Positions 1 through 7,078 of a stretch of DNA of 11,473 nucleotides are shown one piece after another. Both the position numbers and the translations under genes were made by a program. Below the pieces are notes generated by a model. It saw only the letters and a program-made list of their open reading frames with translations. It made no database searches and was not told the origin of the DNA. The number at the start of each line of letters is the position of its first letter. Within the stretch, counting starts at the first letter, position 1. The DNA comes from Bacillota bacterium (GTDB taxonomy: Bacteria; Bacillota; Clostridia; Lachnospirales; Cellulosilyticaceae): the NCBI GenBank assembly GCA_023415525.1, contig JAEZKI010000224.1, positions 1 to 11,473 on the forward strand. The letters are read 5' to 3'.

Positions 1-14
1 AAATTAATTTCGCC

Positions 15-44
15 AAAAACTCCCGTTAAAAGGAGTTTTTTTTT
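15..44 (+). terminator. Intrinsic terminator of an upstream gene outside the window
   Basis: Nine-bp perfect stem (AAAAACTCC at 15-23 with GGAGTTTTT at 32-40), an 8-nt loop and a run of T to 44. No coding region precedes it inside the window, so it most likely ends a plus-strand gene lying to the left. It also insulates the next gene. Confidence 0.85.
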
Positions 45-79
45 ATTAAAAACTTACCCTATTTTTCAAAAACACATAG

Positions 80-88
80 TGCTATACT
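80..88 (+). promoter_or_regulatory. Extended -10 promoter for the phospholipase C family gene
   Basis: TGCTATACT is an extended -10 element (TGn plus TATACT at 83-88). No good -35 hexamer lies 16-18 bp upstream, as is common for extended -10 promoters. Expected transcript start is near 95, followed by the Shine-Dalgarno AGGAG at 110-114, eight bases before the ATG at 123. Confidence 0.5.
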
Positions 89-122
89 GAGGGTAATAGT
101 TGAAAATAAAGGAGTTTTTTCG

Positions 123-1118
123 ATGCCAGATATTATTACTCACTATCTTTTTGGATTAAACACGACTCAAAATCTCAAACATTCTCCTCTATATCCTATT
201 GTTAAAGAACATAGGGATTTATTTTTGATAGGACTTCAAGGTCCTGATTTCATGTACTATGCCTTTCACAAACAAAAACTGGCCTATGCCTATATTGCTT
301 CTAAAATGCATACAGAAAAAACAGGTGAATTTATTATTTCTTCTCTCTCTCATCTTAAGAGATATCAAGTAGATTCTAAGGAATTCAACCAGCTTTTAAG
401 CTATATGTGTGGTTTTTTGTGCCACTACATACTTGATTCTATAGCCCACCCTTACATCTTTTATTTAGGTGGTCGCTATGTGGAAGATGCTCCTGAAACT
501 AAGGTATTTGAAGGCTTACACAAAAAGATTGAATTGGCCATTGACTCTCTTCTCCTTGAACAGCTCCTTTCAAAAAAAGCGCATCAATTTAATATTAATA
601 AGCATATTCTAACACTCACTCACTTACCTACCTGTCTTCTTAACTTATATGACGAGACACTCTTTTTACTCTATGGCATCAGTAATGGGGGAGCTATTTT
701 CAAGAAATCCTACGAAGATACACGTCTCTACTACAAACTTACCTTTGATAGCTTTGGTGCTAAAAAGGCTCTAGTCTCCTCTACAAGCTTTATGCTCCCT
801 AAGGCACTTGTCACACATGCCAATAACTTTTCATACTATAATTGCGTGGATCCTTTAATTAATTATCTCAATACCAACAAAAAGGTCTGGCTTCATCCAG
901 TAACCGGTAACGTTTATACCTTTAGCTTCCATGATATTTTACGAAATGCTGCTAAAAAAAGTCTTACCTTACTTCAAGCCACTTATGATTTCGTAACTTC
1001 TAATCTCTCCTATCAAGATTTCAAGGAGATGCTACCGAATTTATCCTATTTAACAGGACTCCCAACAACAGATACACGTCCTATGAAGTATGTGAGTAGT
1101 GATTATGATAAGTTATAA
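123..1118 (+). CDS. Zinc-dependent phospholipase C family protein (PF00882-like), no signal peptide
   Basis: This 331-residue protein looks like the Zn_dep_PLPC family, whose best known member is Clostridium perfringens alpha-toxin/PLC. The order and spacing of likely zinc ligands is retained: H7, D42, H63, H101 and D105 (four apart, as in PLC H118/D122), H109, then H133 and E137 (four apart, as in H142/E146). Unlike the toxin it starts MPDIITHY, with no signal peptide and no mature N-terminal Trp ligand, so it is predicted to be cytoplasmic. Nothing resembling the PLC C-terminal membrane-binding C2-like domain is recognisable; residues 150-331 are unassigned. AGGAG at 110-114 is eight bases before the ATG. 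It is a single-gene unit ending at the bidirectional terminator at 1148. Substrate is unknown; many intracellular clostridial members of this family are uncharacterised, and phospholipase activity is not established here. Confidence 0.8.
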   Translation: MPDIITHYLFGLNTTQNLKHSPLYPIVKEHRDLFLIGLQGPDFMYYAFHKQKLAYAYIASKMHTEKTGEFIISSLSHLKRYQVDSKEFNQLLSYMCGFLCHYILDSIAHPYIFYLGGRYVEDAPETKVFEGLHKKIELAIDSLLLEQLLSKKAHQFNINKHILTLTHLPTCLLNLYDETLFLLYGISNGGAIFKKSYEDTRLYYKLTFDSFGAKKALVSSTSFMLPKALVTHANNFSYYNCVDPLINYLNTNKKVWLHPVTGNVYTFSFHDILRNAAKKSLTLLQATYDFVTSNLSYQDFKEMLPNLSYLTGLPTTDTRPMKYVSSDYDKL

Positions 1119-1147
1119 CTTAAGAAACAGATCTTCTCTAACGCATA

Positions 1148-1192
1148 AAAAACAGTAGGCTACACTCCATAAAGTGTTTTCCTACTGTTTTT
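1148..1192. terminator. Bidirectional terminator between convergent genes
   Basis: Twelve-bp perfect stem (1148-1159 with 1181-1192), topped by a second short stem ACACT/AGTGT (1162-1166 with 1173-1177). An A run on the left and a T run on the right let it work for both the plus-strand phospholipase-like gene and the minus-strand hydratase gene, which converge here. Confidence 0.85.
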
Positions 1193-1199
1193 ATTTTAA

Positions 1200-1234
1200 T
1201 TTCTTATTTCTTATTTCTTATTTCTTATTTCTTA
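1200..1234. repeat. Five perfect tandem copies of a 7-bp unit spanning the hydratase stop codon
   Basis: The unit TTTCTTA occurs five times head to tail with no mismatch. The last copies encode the final Lys codons and the TAA stop of the minus-strand hydratase (stop at 1225-1227). The remaining copies form the 3' untranslated region before the terminator. A 7-bp unit is not a multiple of three, but a stop lies within the first repeats in the coding frame, so copy number changes should leave the protein end almost unaltered. Confidence 0.95.
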
Positions 1235-3510
1235 TAATAATTAATAAGACAACCAGCCAAGATGATTTGTCTTTCATCCTCTGTTAAATCTGCTAACGTT
1301 AAGTTAAAGCTCTTTACTTCATCGCCTATAACATAAGCTTTAATGGTTGCTACTTTATTGGTCACTGCTTCTCTAATATGGGGTACAAATAAGAAATCTC
1401 CATTTTTGAAGTTCAATTCTTCTTCTAATACAAAAGGAATCATTCCCCAGTTAATAAGATTTGAACGGTAACGCTTCGTTGCATACTCTCTTGCTATATT
1501 AGCCCAGCCTCCTAATACCTTTTGACAAGAAGCTGCTTGTTCTCTTGCAGAACCATCTCCTGGCTTTACTGCAAAAATAGTACTACCTATTCCAACTTCC
1601 CTTGGGTCTATAGTTTCAAAACCTGAAAGAGTCTTTATGGTATGAAATACTGCTTCTACTTCACTATCATCTGTTGCTGGGTCTTCTCCCTTCAACCTAG
1701 CTATCTCCGCCTTTTGTATAGCTTTTGCTCTTTCTACATAGTCAGGTACACGACGTGAAAGAGTAAACTCTGCTAGCTTAAGAGGATTTGAACGATAACT
1801 TGAAGTTTCTCCTGATGGAATAAGCTCATCTGTTGTTGTAACGGCATCATGAATTTCAGCTACAACTTTTAGTACAAGGTGATCTGTAAGGTGAGACATT
1901 TTTGGCCAGTCTGTAATATTAGGACCAAACTTAAGGGCCTCCTCTGGCTGTGGTTTACCTACGCCATTGTAACAACGTGTTTTATAAATTTCACTATTAA
2001 AGTAATACTTAGGTTTTGTAAAATCCACATCAAGTTCTGTAGCTGGAGTAAGAATACCTCCATTAACAGAGGTTGCCGCAATACTACGTGCATCCATAAG
2101 AGCAACTGCTGCAAGCTGTCCATCGCTTGGTTTTGAACCCTCACGATTAGGGAAATTACGGGTTGAATGACGGATACTTAATCCATTGTTAGGAGGCACA
2201 TCTCCTGCACCAAAGCATGGGCCACAGAAGGCTGTACGAATAGTCGCACCTGCTGCCATAAGTGTAGTGACTGCCCCATTTTCTACAAGGCTCATAAAGG
2301 TAGGTTGACTTGATGGATAGATACTAAGGGCATATTCATTGGCTCCAATGGTATGACCTTTTAAGATATCTGCTGCATCACAGATATTGTCAAAGGTCCC
2401 CCCTGCACAACCTGCAATAACACCTTGTTGCACCATGAGTTTACCATTTTTAATCTTATCTCTAAGGGTAAAGTTTACTTTAGCAAACTGAGCTTTTGCT
2501 GTCTCTTCTACTGTATGTAAAATATCCTCTAAGTTGGCATTTAATTCTTCAATAGTATAGGTATTACTTGGATGGAAAGGAAGAGCAATCATAGGCTTTA
2601 CAAGGGATAAATCCACATAAATAGCACCATCATAATAAGCTACTTTACCTGGTTTTAACTCTTTATAAGCTTCCTTACGTCCGTGAATTTCAAAGTACTC
2701 TCTCACCTTCTCATCAGTTTCCCAAATAGAAGAAAGGCAAGTTGTCTCTGTGGTCATAACGTCAATCCCATTACGATACTCCACACCTAAGTTTTCAATG
2801 CCATCTCCTATAAATTCCATGACTTTATTTTTGACATAGCCATTTTTAAAGACTTCACCAATAATAGCAAGAGCTACGTCTTGTGGCCCTACACCCTTTT
2901 GGGGTTTCCCTGTTAAATAAACAGCTACTACACCTGGGCGATTAACATCATAGGTTTTAGAAAGAAGTTGTTTGGCAAGCTCTCCTCCCCCTTCACCAAT
3001 AGCCATAGTTCCTAATGCACCATATCGGGTGTGGCTGTCTGAACCTAAAATCATTTTGCCACAACCACTCATCATCTCACGCATATATTGATGAATAACA
3101 GCTTGATGGGCAGGTACATAAATCCCACCATATTTCTTTGCTGCTGAAAGCCCAAACATATGGTCATCTTCATTAATCGTTCCACCTACTGCACATAAGC
3201 TATTATGGCAGTTTGTTAATACATAAGGAAGTGGGAATTTCTCAAGCCCACTAGCCCTAGCGGTTTGAATAATCCCTACATAAGTAATGTCATGAGAAGC
3301 CATGGCATCAAATTTAATTTTTAACTTCTCCATATTTCCTGAAGTATTATGTGCCTCTAAAATACTATAAGCCATTGTTTGACAAACAGCTTCTTCTTTT
3401 TTGACTTCTTGTCCACATTTTTGAGCTATAACCTTGCTCGCCTCATTGTTATCCTCTACGAGTTCTCTCCCATTAACGAGATAAACACCACCATCATATA
3501 ATTTAACCAC
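1225..3510 (-). CDS. Aconitase-superfamily hydratase (YbhJ-type)
   Basis: A 761-residue aconitase-fold protein, about the length of the uncharacterised E. coli hydratase YbhJ. The catalytic core carries H73-D74, the GSDSHT motif (156-161) and three cysteines placed as 4Fe-4S ligands: C368 in AGCAGG and C429/C432 in CGPC. The loop with R451-N452-F453 matches the aconitase RNF substrate region. The C-terminal swivel domain (about 640-730) carries GDGSAREQA (651-659), equivalent to the SSREHA substrate-binding loop. The iron-sulfur cluster and the hydratase/isomerase reaction are therefore likely, but the substrate is not; deviations such as GCAGG for GCTNS and GEGGGE near residue 172 argue against simple citrate aconitase. 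Start is GTG at 3510 with AGGAGG (3518-3523) seven bases upstream. It is monocistronic, and no TCA or leucine genes adjoin it to suggest a substrate. Confidence 0.85.
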   Translation of the reverse strand: MVKLYDGGVYLVNGRELVEDNNEASKVIAQKCGQEVKKEEAVCQTMAYSILEAHNTSGNMEKLKIKFDAMASHDITYVGIIQTARASGLEKFPLPYVLTNCHNSLCAVGGTINEDDHMFGLSAAKKYGGIYVPAHQAVIHQYMREMMSGCGKMILGSDSHTRYGALGTMAIGEGGGELAKQLLSKTYDVNRPGVVAVYLTGKPQKGVGPQDVALAIIGEVFKNGYVKNKVMEFIGDGIENLGVEYRNGIDVMTTETTCLSSIWETDEKVREYFEIHGRKEAYKELKPGKVAYYDGAIYVDLSLVKPMIALPFHPSNTYTIEELNANLEDILHTVEETAKAQFAKVNFTLRDKIKNGKLMVQQGVIAGCAGGTFDNICDAADILKGHTIGANEYALSIYPSSQPTFMSLVENGAVTTLMAAGATIRTAFCGPCFGAGDVPPNNGLSIRHSTRNFPNREGSKPSDGQLAAVALMDARSIAATSVNGGILTPATELDVDFTKPKYYFNSEIYKTRCYNGVGKPQPEEALKFGPNITDWPKMSHLTDHLVLKVVAEIHDAVTTTDELIPSGETSSYRSNPLKLAEFTLSRRVPDYVERAKAIQKAEIARLKGEDPATDDSEVEAVFHTIKTLSGFETIDPREVGIGSTIFAVKPGDGSAREQAASCQKVLGGWANIAREYATKRYRSNLINWGMIPFVLEEELNFKNGDFLFVPHIREAVTNKVATIKAYVIGDEVKSFNLTLADLTEDERQIILAGCLINYYKK

Positions 3511-3526
3511 TGATATTCCTCCTGAT

Positions 3527-3546
3527 AATATAAAATATTTTATATT
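3527..3546. repeat. 20-bp perfect palindrome in the hydratase leader
   Basis: AATATAAAAT (3527-3536) is followed directly by its exact reverse complement (3537-3546). It sits between the hydratase extended -10 promoter (3573-3581) and the Shine-Dalgarno (3518-3523), only three bases from the latter. Position and symmetry suit an operator for a dimeric regulator; being all A/T it could also arise by chance in this AT-rich leader. With no loop it is not a terminator. Confidence 0.5.
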
Positions 3547-3572
3547 CTCTTAACTTGTTTATACATTTTTAT

Positions 3573-3581
3573 ATTATAACA
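3573..3581 (-). promoter_or_regulatory. Extended -10 promoter for the hydratase gene
   Basis: On the minus strand TGTTATAAT gives a consensus TATAAT (3573-3578) with the TGn extension (3579-3581). No convincing -35 box is seen. Predicted start of transcription near 3566 gives a leader of about 55 bases that contains the palindrome at 3527-3546. Confidence 0.55.
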
Positions 3582-3643
3582 TATTTTTTGTCTTGCTCCT
3601 ATATATCCTTAATATTTATGAACATAAATACATAATTATATAT

Positions 3644-3679
3644 AAAAAGCTACTACAATTTTTGACTCTTTGTAGTAGC
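3644..3679 (-). terminator. Intrinsic terminator of the RelA/SpoT-like gene
   Basis: Read on the minus strand: a perfect 10-bp stem GCTACTACAA/TTGTAGTAGC (3670-3679 with 3649-3658), an 11-nt loop, then a T run (3644-3648). It begins about 18 bp after the stop codon of the 3697-5181 gene. Confidence 0.85.
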
Positions 3680-3696
3680 CCTCTCCTTCTAATTCA

Positions 3697-5181
3697 TTAA
3701 ATTTTATAGATATATTTCAATAAACCTTTTGGTATATCAATAGTTGACTTGCTATGTCTCACATGGTCTAGGAAATCAAGTACCTTAGCTGATGGGATAT
3801 CCATATCAAATAAGGTCAATAGCCTTAACTCCATAAGCTCGGTATAGATGCCTTGTTCCTTCTCCCATTGCTCATAGGTAATAATATTTCTATAGATGGC
3901 ATCAATAACACTATTAATAATTTTAAAAACTTGCTCTAATATATTCTCATAAAGGAGTTGAACGGAATTGACTTGTACAAAAAGATCAGCGTACTTAAGC
4001 ATAATTTTATTCATAATCTGGTCTGTCTCTTCTTGAGTGAAATTGGCACTTATTTTTGAACTGGCTATACGTTCTTGTAGCTTGCTCGTATAGTACACTA
4101 AAAATTTTTCAAAATCCTCTACATTATCCCCAGCTTCAATCTGAAAAAGAACTGTAAAAAATAAACTCCACTGAAATTCCTCATTCATCTTATCTTTAAT
4201 GTGATTGCCTATTCTTCGTGTTAATTCTTCTTTAAATATAGGCTGTCTCTCAAAAATAATCTGTTTCTTAAAGTCTATATTTTTTTGATCAATTTGTCTA
4301 ATCCGTTCAAGCCCTATAAGAAGATTGGTACTATATCTATCCATATCTTCTCTATGGGTATCTCTTAGTATATATTTTACAATAGCTTCACAGGATTTTC
4401 TAAAATCCACTAATACACCAATGCTTTCCTTCATATGCGTAGCAAATACATCATAGATAATTTTCGAAATAAGCTTTTCTAGTTGTTCCTCACGTTCATC
4501 AAATTGAGTGGTATCTTCCTTCTCAAATTGATTAGAAATAAGAAGAAGCTGTTGGTCAATAGTGGATAAACTGTTTTTAATAGATTTCATAATATCCTTA
4601 TAAAACCGATCAGCAATAACATAATTATAGTTCTTATAAATAATCTTGTGCTCAATTTCACTCCAAAATACATTAACTAATGATTTTATCTGTACCTCAA
4701 AATTGATGACTGCATTCTCCTTTATGTATTTTCCATCAATACGATACATTTTAATACCATTCTTTTGTTCTTTAGGTTGCTTACCTCCTAAATCTAATAA
4801 AACACCCGGATTCTCTGGACTATAATAATATTCTTCTAGTCCATCTGATTTTTCGCTAAATTGTTTTTTAATAAACTTATAAAGTTCTGATTCATCTTGA
4901 TTAAAACGACACTCTATTCGAATTCCAATGAGATCTGGTACATTTTCTAGTACCGTTTCTATGGTATTATACTTTTGGTAATAATCATTACGAATGATTT
5001 TTTCTTTTAAGCTTTTTTTAGATTTTACTCGGGTATTCATATTTACAAATCCCTTTTCAGCCGTAAATAATAGCTTCTCAAAAAAAAGTTCAAGCTCTTG
5101 GCTGATTTCCTCCAGCTCTTCCCTAATATCCTCTAACTCATTAAGCACTTCATCTATATAATGAAATAATTTTAACTCCAT
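3697..5181 (-). CDS. RelA/SpoT-like nucleotidyltransferase with a large extra C-terminal domain
   Basis: Residues about 45-185 look like a (p)ppGpp synthetase domain (RelA_SpoT family) of the small-alarmone-synthetase type. Visible motifs: RVKSKKS (51-57, ATP-binding basic patch), DLIGIRI (83-89, with the catalytic Asp), FEVQIKS (161-167, with the catalytic Glu) and FWSEIEHKIIYK (172-183). No HD hydrolase domain precedes it; the N-terminus (8-37) is an E/L-rich probable coiled coil. The usual NGYxSxH loop for the acceptor nucleotide is replaced by NGIKMYR (141-147), so the conserved Tyr and His are missing. Residues 190-494 are charged, mostly helical and unrecognised; they are not TGS or ACT domains. 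It may make a different pyrophosphorylated product, or be inactive or regulatory. Start ATG has AAGGG six bases upstream. The gene has its own promoter (5247-5255) and terminator. Confidence 0.75.
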   Translation of the reverse strand: MELKLFHYIDEVLNELEDIREELEEISQELELFFEKLLFTAEKGFVNMNTRVKSKKSLKEKIIRNDYYQKYNTIETVLENVPDLIGIRIECRFNQDESELYKFIKKQFSEKSDGLEEYYYSPENPGVLLDLGGKQPKEQKNGIKMYRIDGKYIKENAVINFEVQIKSLVNVFWSEIEHKIIYKNYNYVIADRFYKDIMKSIKNSLSTIDQQLLLISNQFEKEDTTQFDEREEQLEKLISKIIYDVFATHMKESIGVLVDFRKSCEAIVKYILRDTHREDMDRYSTNLLIGLERIRQIDQKNIDFKKQIIFERQPIFKEELTRRIGNHIKDKMNEEFQWSLFFTVLFQIEAGDNVEDFEKFLVYYTSKLQERIASSKISANFTQEETDQIMNKIMLKYADLFVQVNSVQLLYENILEQVFKIINSVIDAIYRNIITYEQWEKEQGIYTELMELRLLTLFDMDIPSAKVLDFLDHVRHSKSTIDIPKGLLKYIYKI

Positions 5182-5246
5182 TTAATACCCTTATCCTTTC
5201 TCTCTAATTTTTATACCTTTTTATATCTTTTATATTTATCTTACTT

Positions 5247-5255
5247 AGTATACCA
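5247..5255 (-). promoter_or_regulatory. Extended -10 promoter for the RelA/SpoT-like gene
   Basis: Minus strand TGGTATACT: TATACT at 5247-5252 with the TGn extension at 5253-5255. The -35 region overlaps the T-rich tail of the abrB terminator and has no good hexamer. Predicted leader of about 60 bases before the ATG at 5181. Confidence 0.5.
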
Positions 5256-5275
5256 TCTTTTCTATAAATATAAAA

Positions 5276-5301
5276 ATAAAAGACCTAAAAAGGTCTTTTA
5301 T
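5276..5301 (-). terminator. Intrinsic terminator of the abrB-like gene
   Basis: Eleven-bp perfect stem (5276-5286 with 5291-5301; core AAAGACCT/AGGTCTTT), a 4-nt loop, then a T-rich tail on the minus strand. It lies seven bases beyond the abrB-like stop codon and separates that gene from the RelA/SpoT-like gene. Confidence 0.85.
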
Positions 5302-5308
5302 AGTAATA

Positions 5309-5578
5309 TTATTCAGTAATTTTATAACCTGCTAACTTAGCTAACTCAATGATTGTTTTCTTAGCAACTTTCTTGCCTTTATAATCAATGAGGTCATCCA
5401 TACTTCCATTAAAAATATCAGCTGGTTCATATTTCTTTAGGATAATTTTGTCATCGTCTACAAAGATTTCTAGTGCATCTTTTTCATTAATGTCTAGATT
5501 TCTCCTTAATTCGATAGGTAATACTACACGACCTAATTCGTCTACCTTTCTTACAATACCTGTTGATTTCAATAACAT
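5309..5578 (-). CDS. abrB: AbrB-family transition-state regulator
   Basis: An 89-residue protein. Residues 4-50 are nearly the textbook AbrB swapped-hairpin DNA-binding domain: STGIVRKVDELGRVVLPIELRR (5-26) followed by EKDALEIFVDD and IILKKY. In Bacillus subtilis AbrB represses stationary-phase and sporulation genes during growth and is itself repressed by Spo0A~P. The C-terminal part (about 55-89, DDLIDYKGKK then TIIELAKLAGY) differs from B. subtilis AbrB and resembles the shorter clostridial tail, which normally serves multimerisation. GGGAGAGG directly precedes the ATG. It is monocistronic, with a near-consensus promoter (5626-5654) and a terminator, and is divergent from spmA. The DNA-binding family is certain from the sequence; its regulon and equivalence to B. 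subtilis AbrB rather than the paralogue Abh are inferred. Confidence 0.92.
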   Translation of the reverse strand: MLLKSTGIVRKVDELGRVVLPIELRRNLDINEKDALEIFVDDDKIILKKYEPADIFNGSMDDLIDYKGKKVAKKTIIELAKLAGYKITE

Positions 5579-5625
5579 CCTCTCCCTTTACACTATTCTC
5601 TCATTTTTTTCCAAGTGCTAATACC

Positions 5626-5654
5626 AAAATACCATAATTAGAAATAAAAGTCAA
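5626..5654 (-). promoter_or_regulatory. Vegetative (sigma-A type) promoter of abrB
   Basis: Minus strand TTGACT (-35, 5649-5654), exactly 17 bp spacer, then TATTTT (-10, 5626-5631), which also has a TGG extension. It is the best -35/-10 pair in the window, in keeping with strong vegetative expression of abrB. Predicted start near 5620 leaves a leader of about 40 bases. Confidence 0.7.
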
Positions 5655-5842
5655 TTCATTGCCAGTTTTTTTTTAATAATTTTAAATTATTATGCTATTT
5701 TATATTATAATATTGATTTATTGTAAGGTTTGTGCACATTTTTTCGTCGAATAGCCTCGTATTTTGTATTTTTTTATGTTTTTTTCACTTTCTATGTCTT
5801 GTATATTTTAGAAATTATAGTAAGTATTTTTCTTATGTAAAA

Positions 5843-5872
5843 GTATATGTTTATATTGCTATTGCATATATT
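5843..5872 (+). promoter_or_regulatory. Candidate sigma-E-like promoter for spmA-spmB
   Basis: CATATATT at 5865-5872 matches seven of eight positions of the sigma-E -10 (CATACAnT), with GTATATG at 5843-5849 as a weak -35 and a 15-bp spacer. In Bacillus subtilis the spmA-spmB operon is under sigma-E, which fits. The region is so AT-rich that chance matches are expected, hence the modest confidence. Confidence 0.35.
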
Positions 5873-5899
5873 TATAGAAACAAGCTATAAGGAGGCTTT

Positions 5900-6478
5900 A
5901 TGTTAAACTATATATGGAGCTTTATGATTATTTTCTCTATTCTCATTGCAAGCTTTGGTGGAGGCATGGGTGAAGCGACGACTGCTGCCTTAAGTGCTTC
6001 TCAAGCAGCCGTTAAACTTTGCATTGAAATGTGTGGCATCGTTTCCCTTTGGATGGGCGTGATGCGCATTGCAGAAAAAGCTAAGCTTATTGACGCTTTA
6101 GCCTGCAAAATGACTCCACTTTTAGACTTTCTATTTCCTGACGTTCCCCATGACCATCCTGCTCGTAAATACATAGCCACTAACCTGATCGCCAATTTCT
6201 TAGGCCTAGGTTGGGCAGCAACTCCTCCTGGTCTAAAGGCCATGGTAGAATTACAAAAACTTAATAAAGAAAAGCACCGTGCCAGTCATGCTATGTGTAT
6301 GTTTCTAATTGTTAACATATCTTGCATTCAATTAGTCGCTATTAATATGATTTCTTATCGTACGAGCTATGGCTCTCACAACCCAACTGAGATCATTGCC
6401 CCTTGTATCCTAGCTACCCTTCTTTCTGCCTGTGTGGCCATTTTATTTGCTAAGTTTATGGCTAGAAAGGGGGATTAA
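5900..6478 (+). CDS. spmA: Spore maturation protein A
   Basis: A 192-residue integral membrane protein (B. subtilis SpmA is of about this size) of the nucleoside-recognition/Gate fold. An N-terminal membrane segment (about 4-22) runs into a glycine-rich GGGMGE stretch, followed by CGIVSLWMGVMRIAEKA (45-61), the conserved NLIANFLGLGWAATPPG loop (95-111), and membrane segments near 131-152 and 166-186. SpmA acts with SpmB in the forming spore, where both are needed for full core dehydration and heat resistance; whether they transport something is not known. The ATG has AAGGAGG nine bases upstream. spmB follows two bases after the stop codon. dacB, which precedes spmA in B. subtilis, is absent here: the upstream neighbour is the divergent abrB. 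Confidence 0.93.
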   Translation: MLNYIWSFMIIFSILIASFGGGMGEATTAALSASQAAVKLCIEMCGIVSLWMGVMRIAEKAKLIDALACKMTPLLDFLFPDVPHDHPARKYIATNLIANFLGLGWAATPPGLKAMVELQKLNKEKHRASHAMCMFLIVNISCIQLVAINMISYRTSYGSHNPTEIIAPCILATLLSACVAILFAKFMARKGD

Positions 6479-6480
6479 AT

Positions 6481-7014
6481 ATGGGATTTTTAGTGGTTTT
6501 ATCGAACTGGCTTATTCCAATTATTATTTTGGGAATCGTAACCTATGGTTTAATTAAAAATATCAATGTCTATGAAGCTTTTATAGAAGGTGCAACAGAT
6601 GGTCTTAAAGTTGTGGCGGATCTTCTTCCTACACTTATAGGCCTTATGATGGCTGTTGCCATGCTCCGCACTTCTGGTGCCCTAAATGGTTTTTCTAATC
6701 TAATTAAACCTCTTATTTCTTGGACTCATTTCCCTCCGGAAGTTATCCCTGTTGCCCTCATGCGTTCCTTCTCCTCCTCTGCTGCTGTAGGCCTTGTCTT
6801 AGATATCTTTAAAAACTATGGCCCTGATTCCTTTACAGGACGTCTCGTTTCTGTTATGTTTGGCTGTACAGAAACTATTTTTTACACCATGTCCGTTTAT
6901 TTTATGACTGTAAAGATTAAAGACAGCCGCTATACCTTAAGTGGCGCCCTCATTGCCTCCCTAGTAGGGATTATTGCCTCTTATCAGCTTACCTTAATGA
7001 TTTTTGGTCTTTAA
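6481..7014 (+). CDS. spmB: Spore maturation protein B
   Basis: A 177-residue membrane protein of the same nucleoside-recognition/Gate family as SpmA and of normal length for SpmB. Characteristic stretches are YEAFIEGATDGLKVVADLLP (31-50), MRSFSSSAAVGL (93-104), the GPDSFTGRL segment (114-122), and SVMFGCTETIFYTMSVYF (124-141), with hydrophobic segments at about 3-24, 46-66 and 155-176. It works with SpmA in spore core dehydration. It is translated from its own site (AAGGGGG overlapping the end of spmA, nine bases before ATG), with two bases between genes, so the pair is one operon. No good hairpin terminator is seen in the 64 bases after the stop, so some readthrough into the MORN gene is possible. 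Confidence 0.93.
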   Translation: MGFLVVLSNWLIPIIILGIVTYGLIKNINVYEAFIEGATDGLKVVADLLPTLIGLMMAVAMLRTSGALNGFSNLIKPLISWTHFPPEVIPVALMRSFSSSAAVGLVLDIFKNYGPDSFTGRLVSVMFGCTETIFYTMSVYFMTVKIKDSRYTLSGALIASLVGIIASYQLTLMIFGL

Positions 7015-7038
7015 ATTTATTTCTTTTTTCAATAGAAA

Positions 7039-7047
7039 TGGTATAAT
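7039..7047 (+). promoter_or_regulatory. Extended -10 promoter for the MORN-repeat gene
   Basis: TGGTATAAT: consensus TATAAT at 7042-7047 with the TGn extension at 7039-7041. The -35 region is a T-rich tract without a clear hexamer. It lies 25 bases after the spmB stop, so the downstream gene can be expressed independently of the spore operon. Confidence 0.6.
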
Positions 7048-7078
7048 AAGACTAAGAAACATTTAGGGAGATATGCAA

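Larger units (their letters stand above)
5579..5899. other. 321-bp AT-rich divergent intergenic region abrB/spmA
   Basis: No gene is visible. It holds the abrB promoter (5626-5654, minus), an A/T inverted repeat with 9-bp arms around a single T (5674-5682 with 5684-5692), a 6/7 match to the Spo0A box (CGTCGAA at 5745-5751), and a sigma-E-like candidate promoter for spmA (5843-5872, plus). Long T and A tracts make it likely to be curved DNA, the sort of target AbrB proteins favour; that last point is inference. Confidence 0.6.

Noticed and set aside
1879..2136. Plus-strand 85-residue frame inside the hydratase gene
   Set aside because: Antisense shadow of a well supported aconitase-family gene; composition is Cys/Trp/Thr-rich nonsense with no ribosome site.
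5745..5751. CGTCGAA as a Spo0A box upstream of abrB
   Set aside because: One mismatch to TGTCGAA and about 90 bp upstream of the abrB -35, not at the repressing position known in B. subtilis; kept only as a remark.
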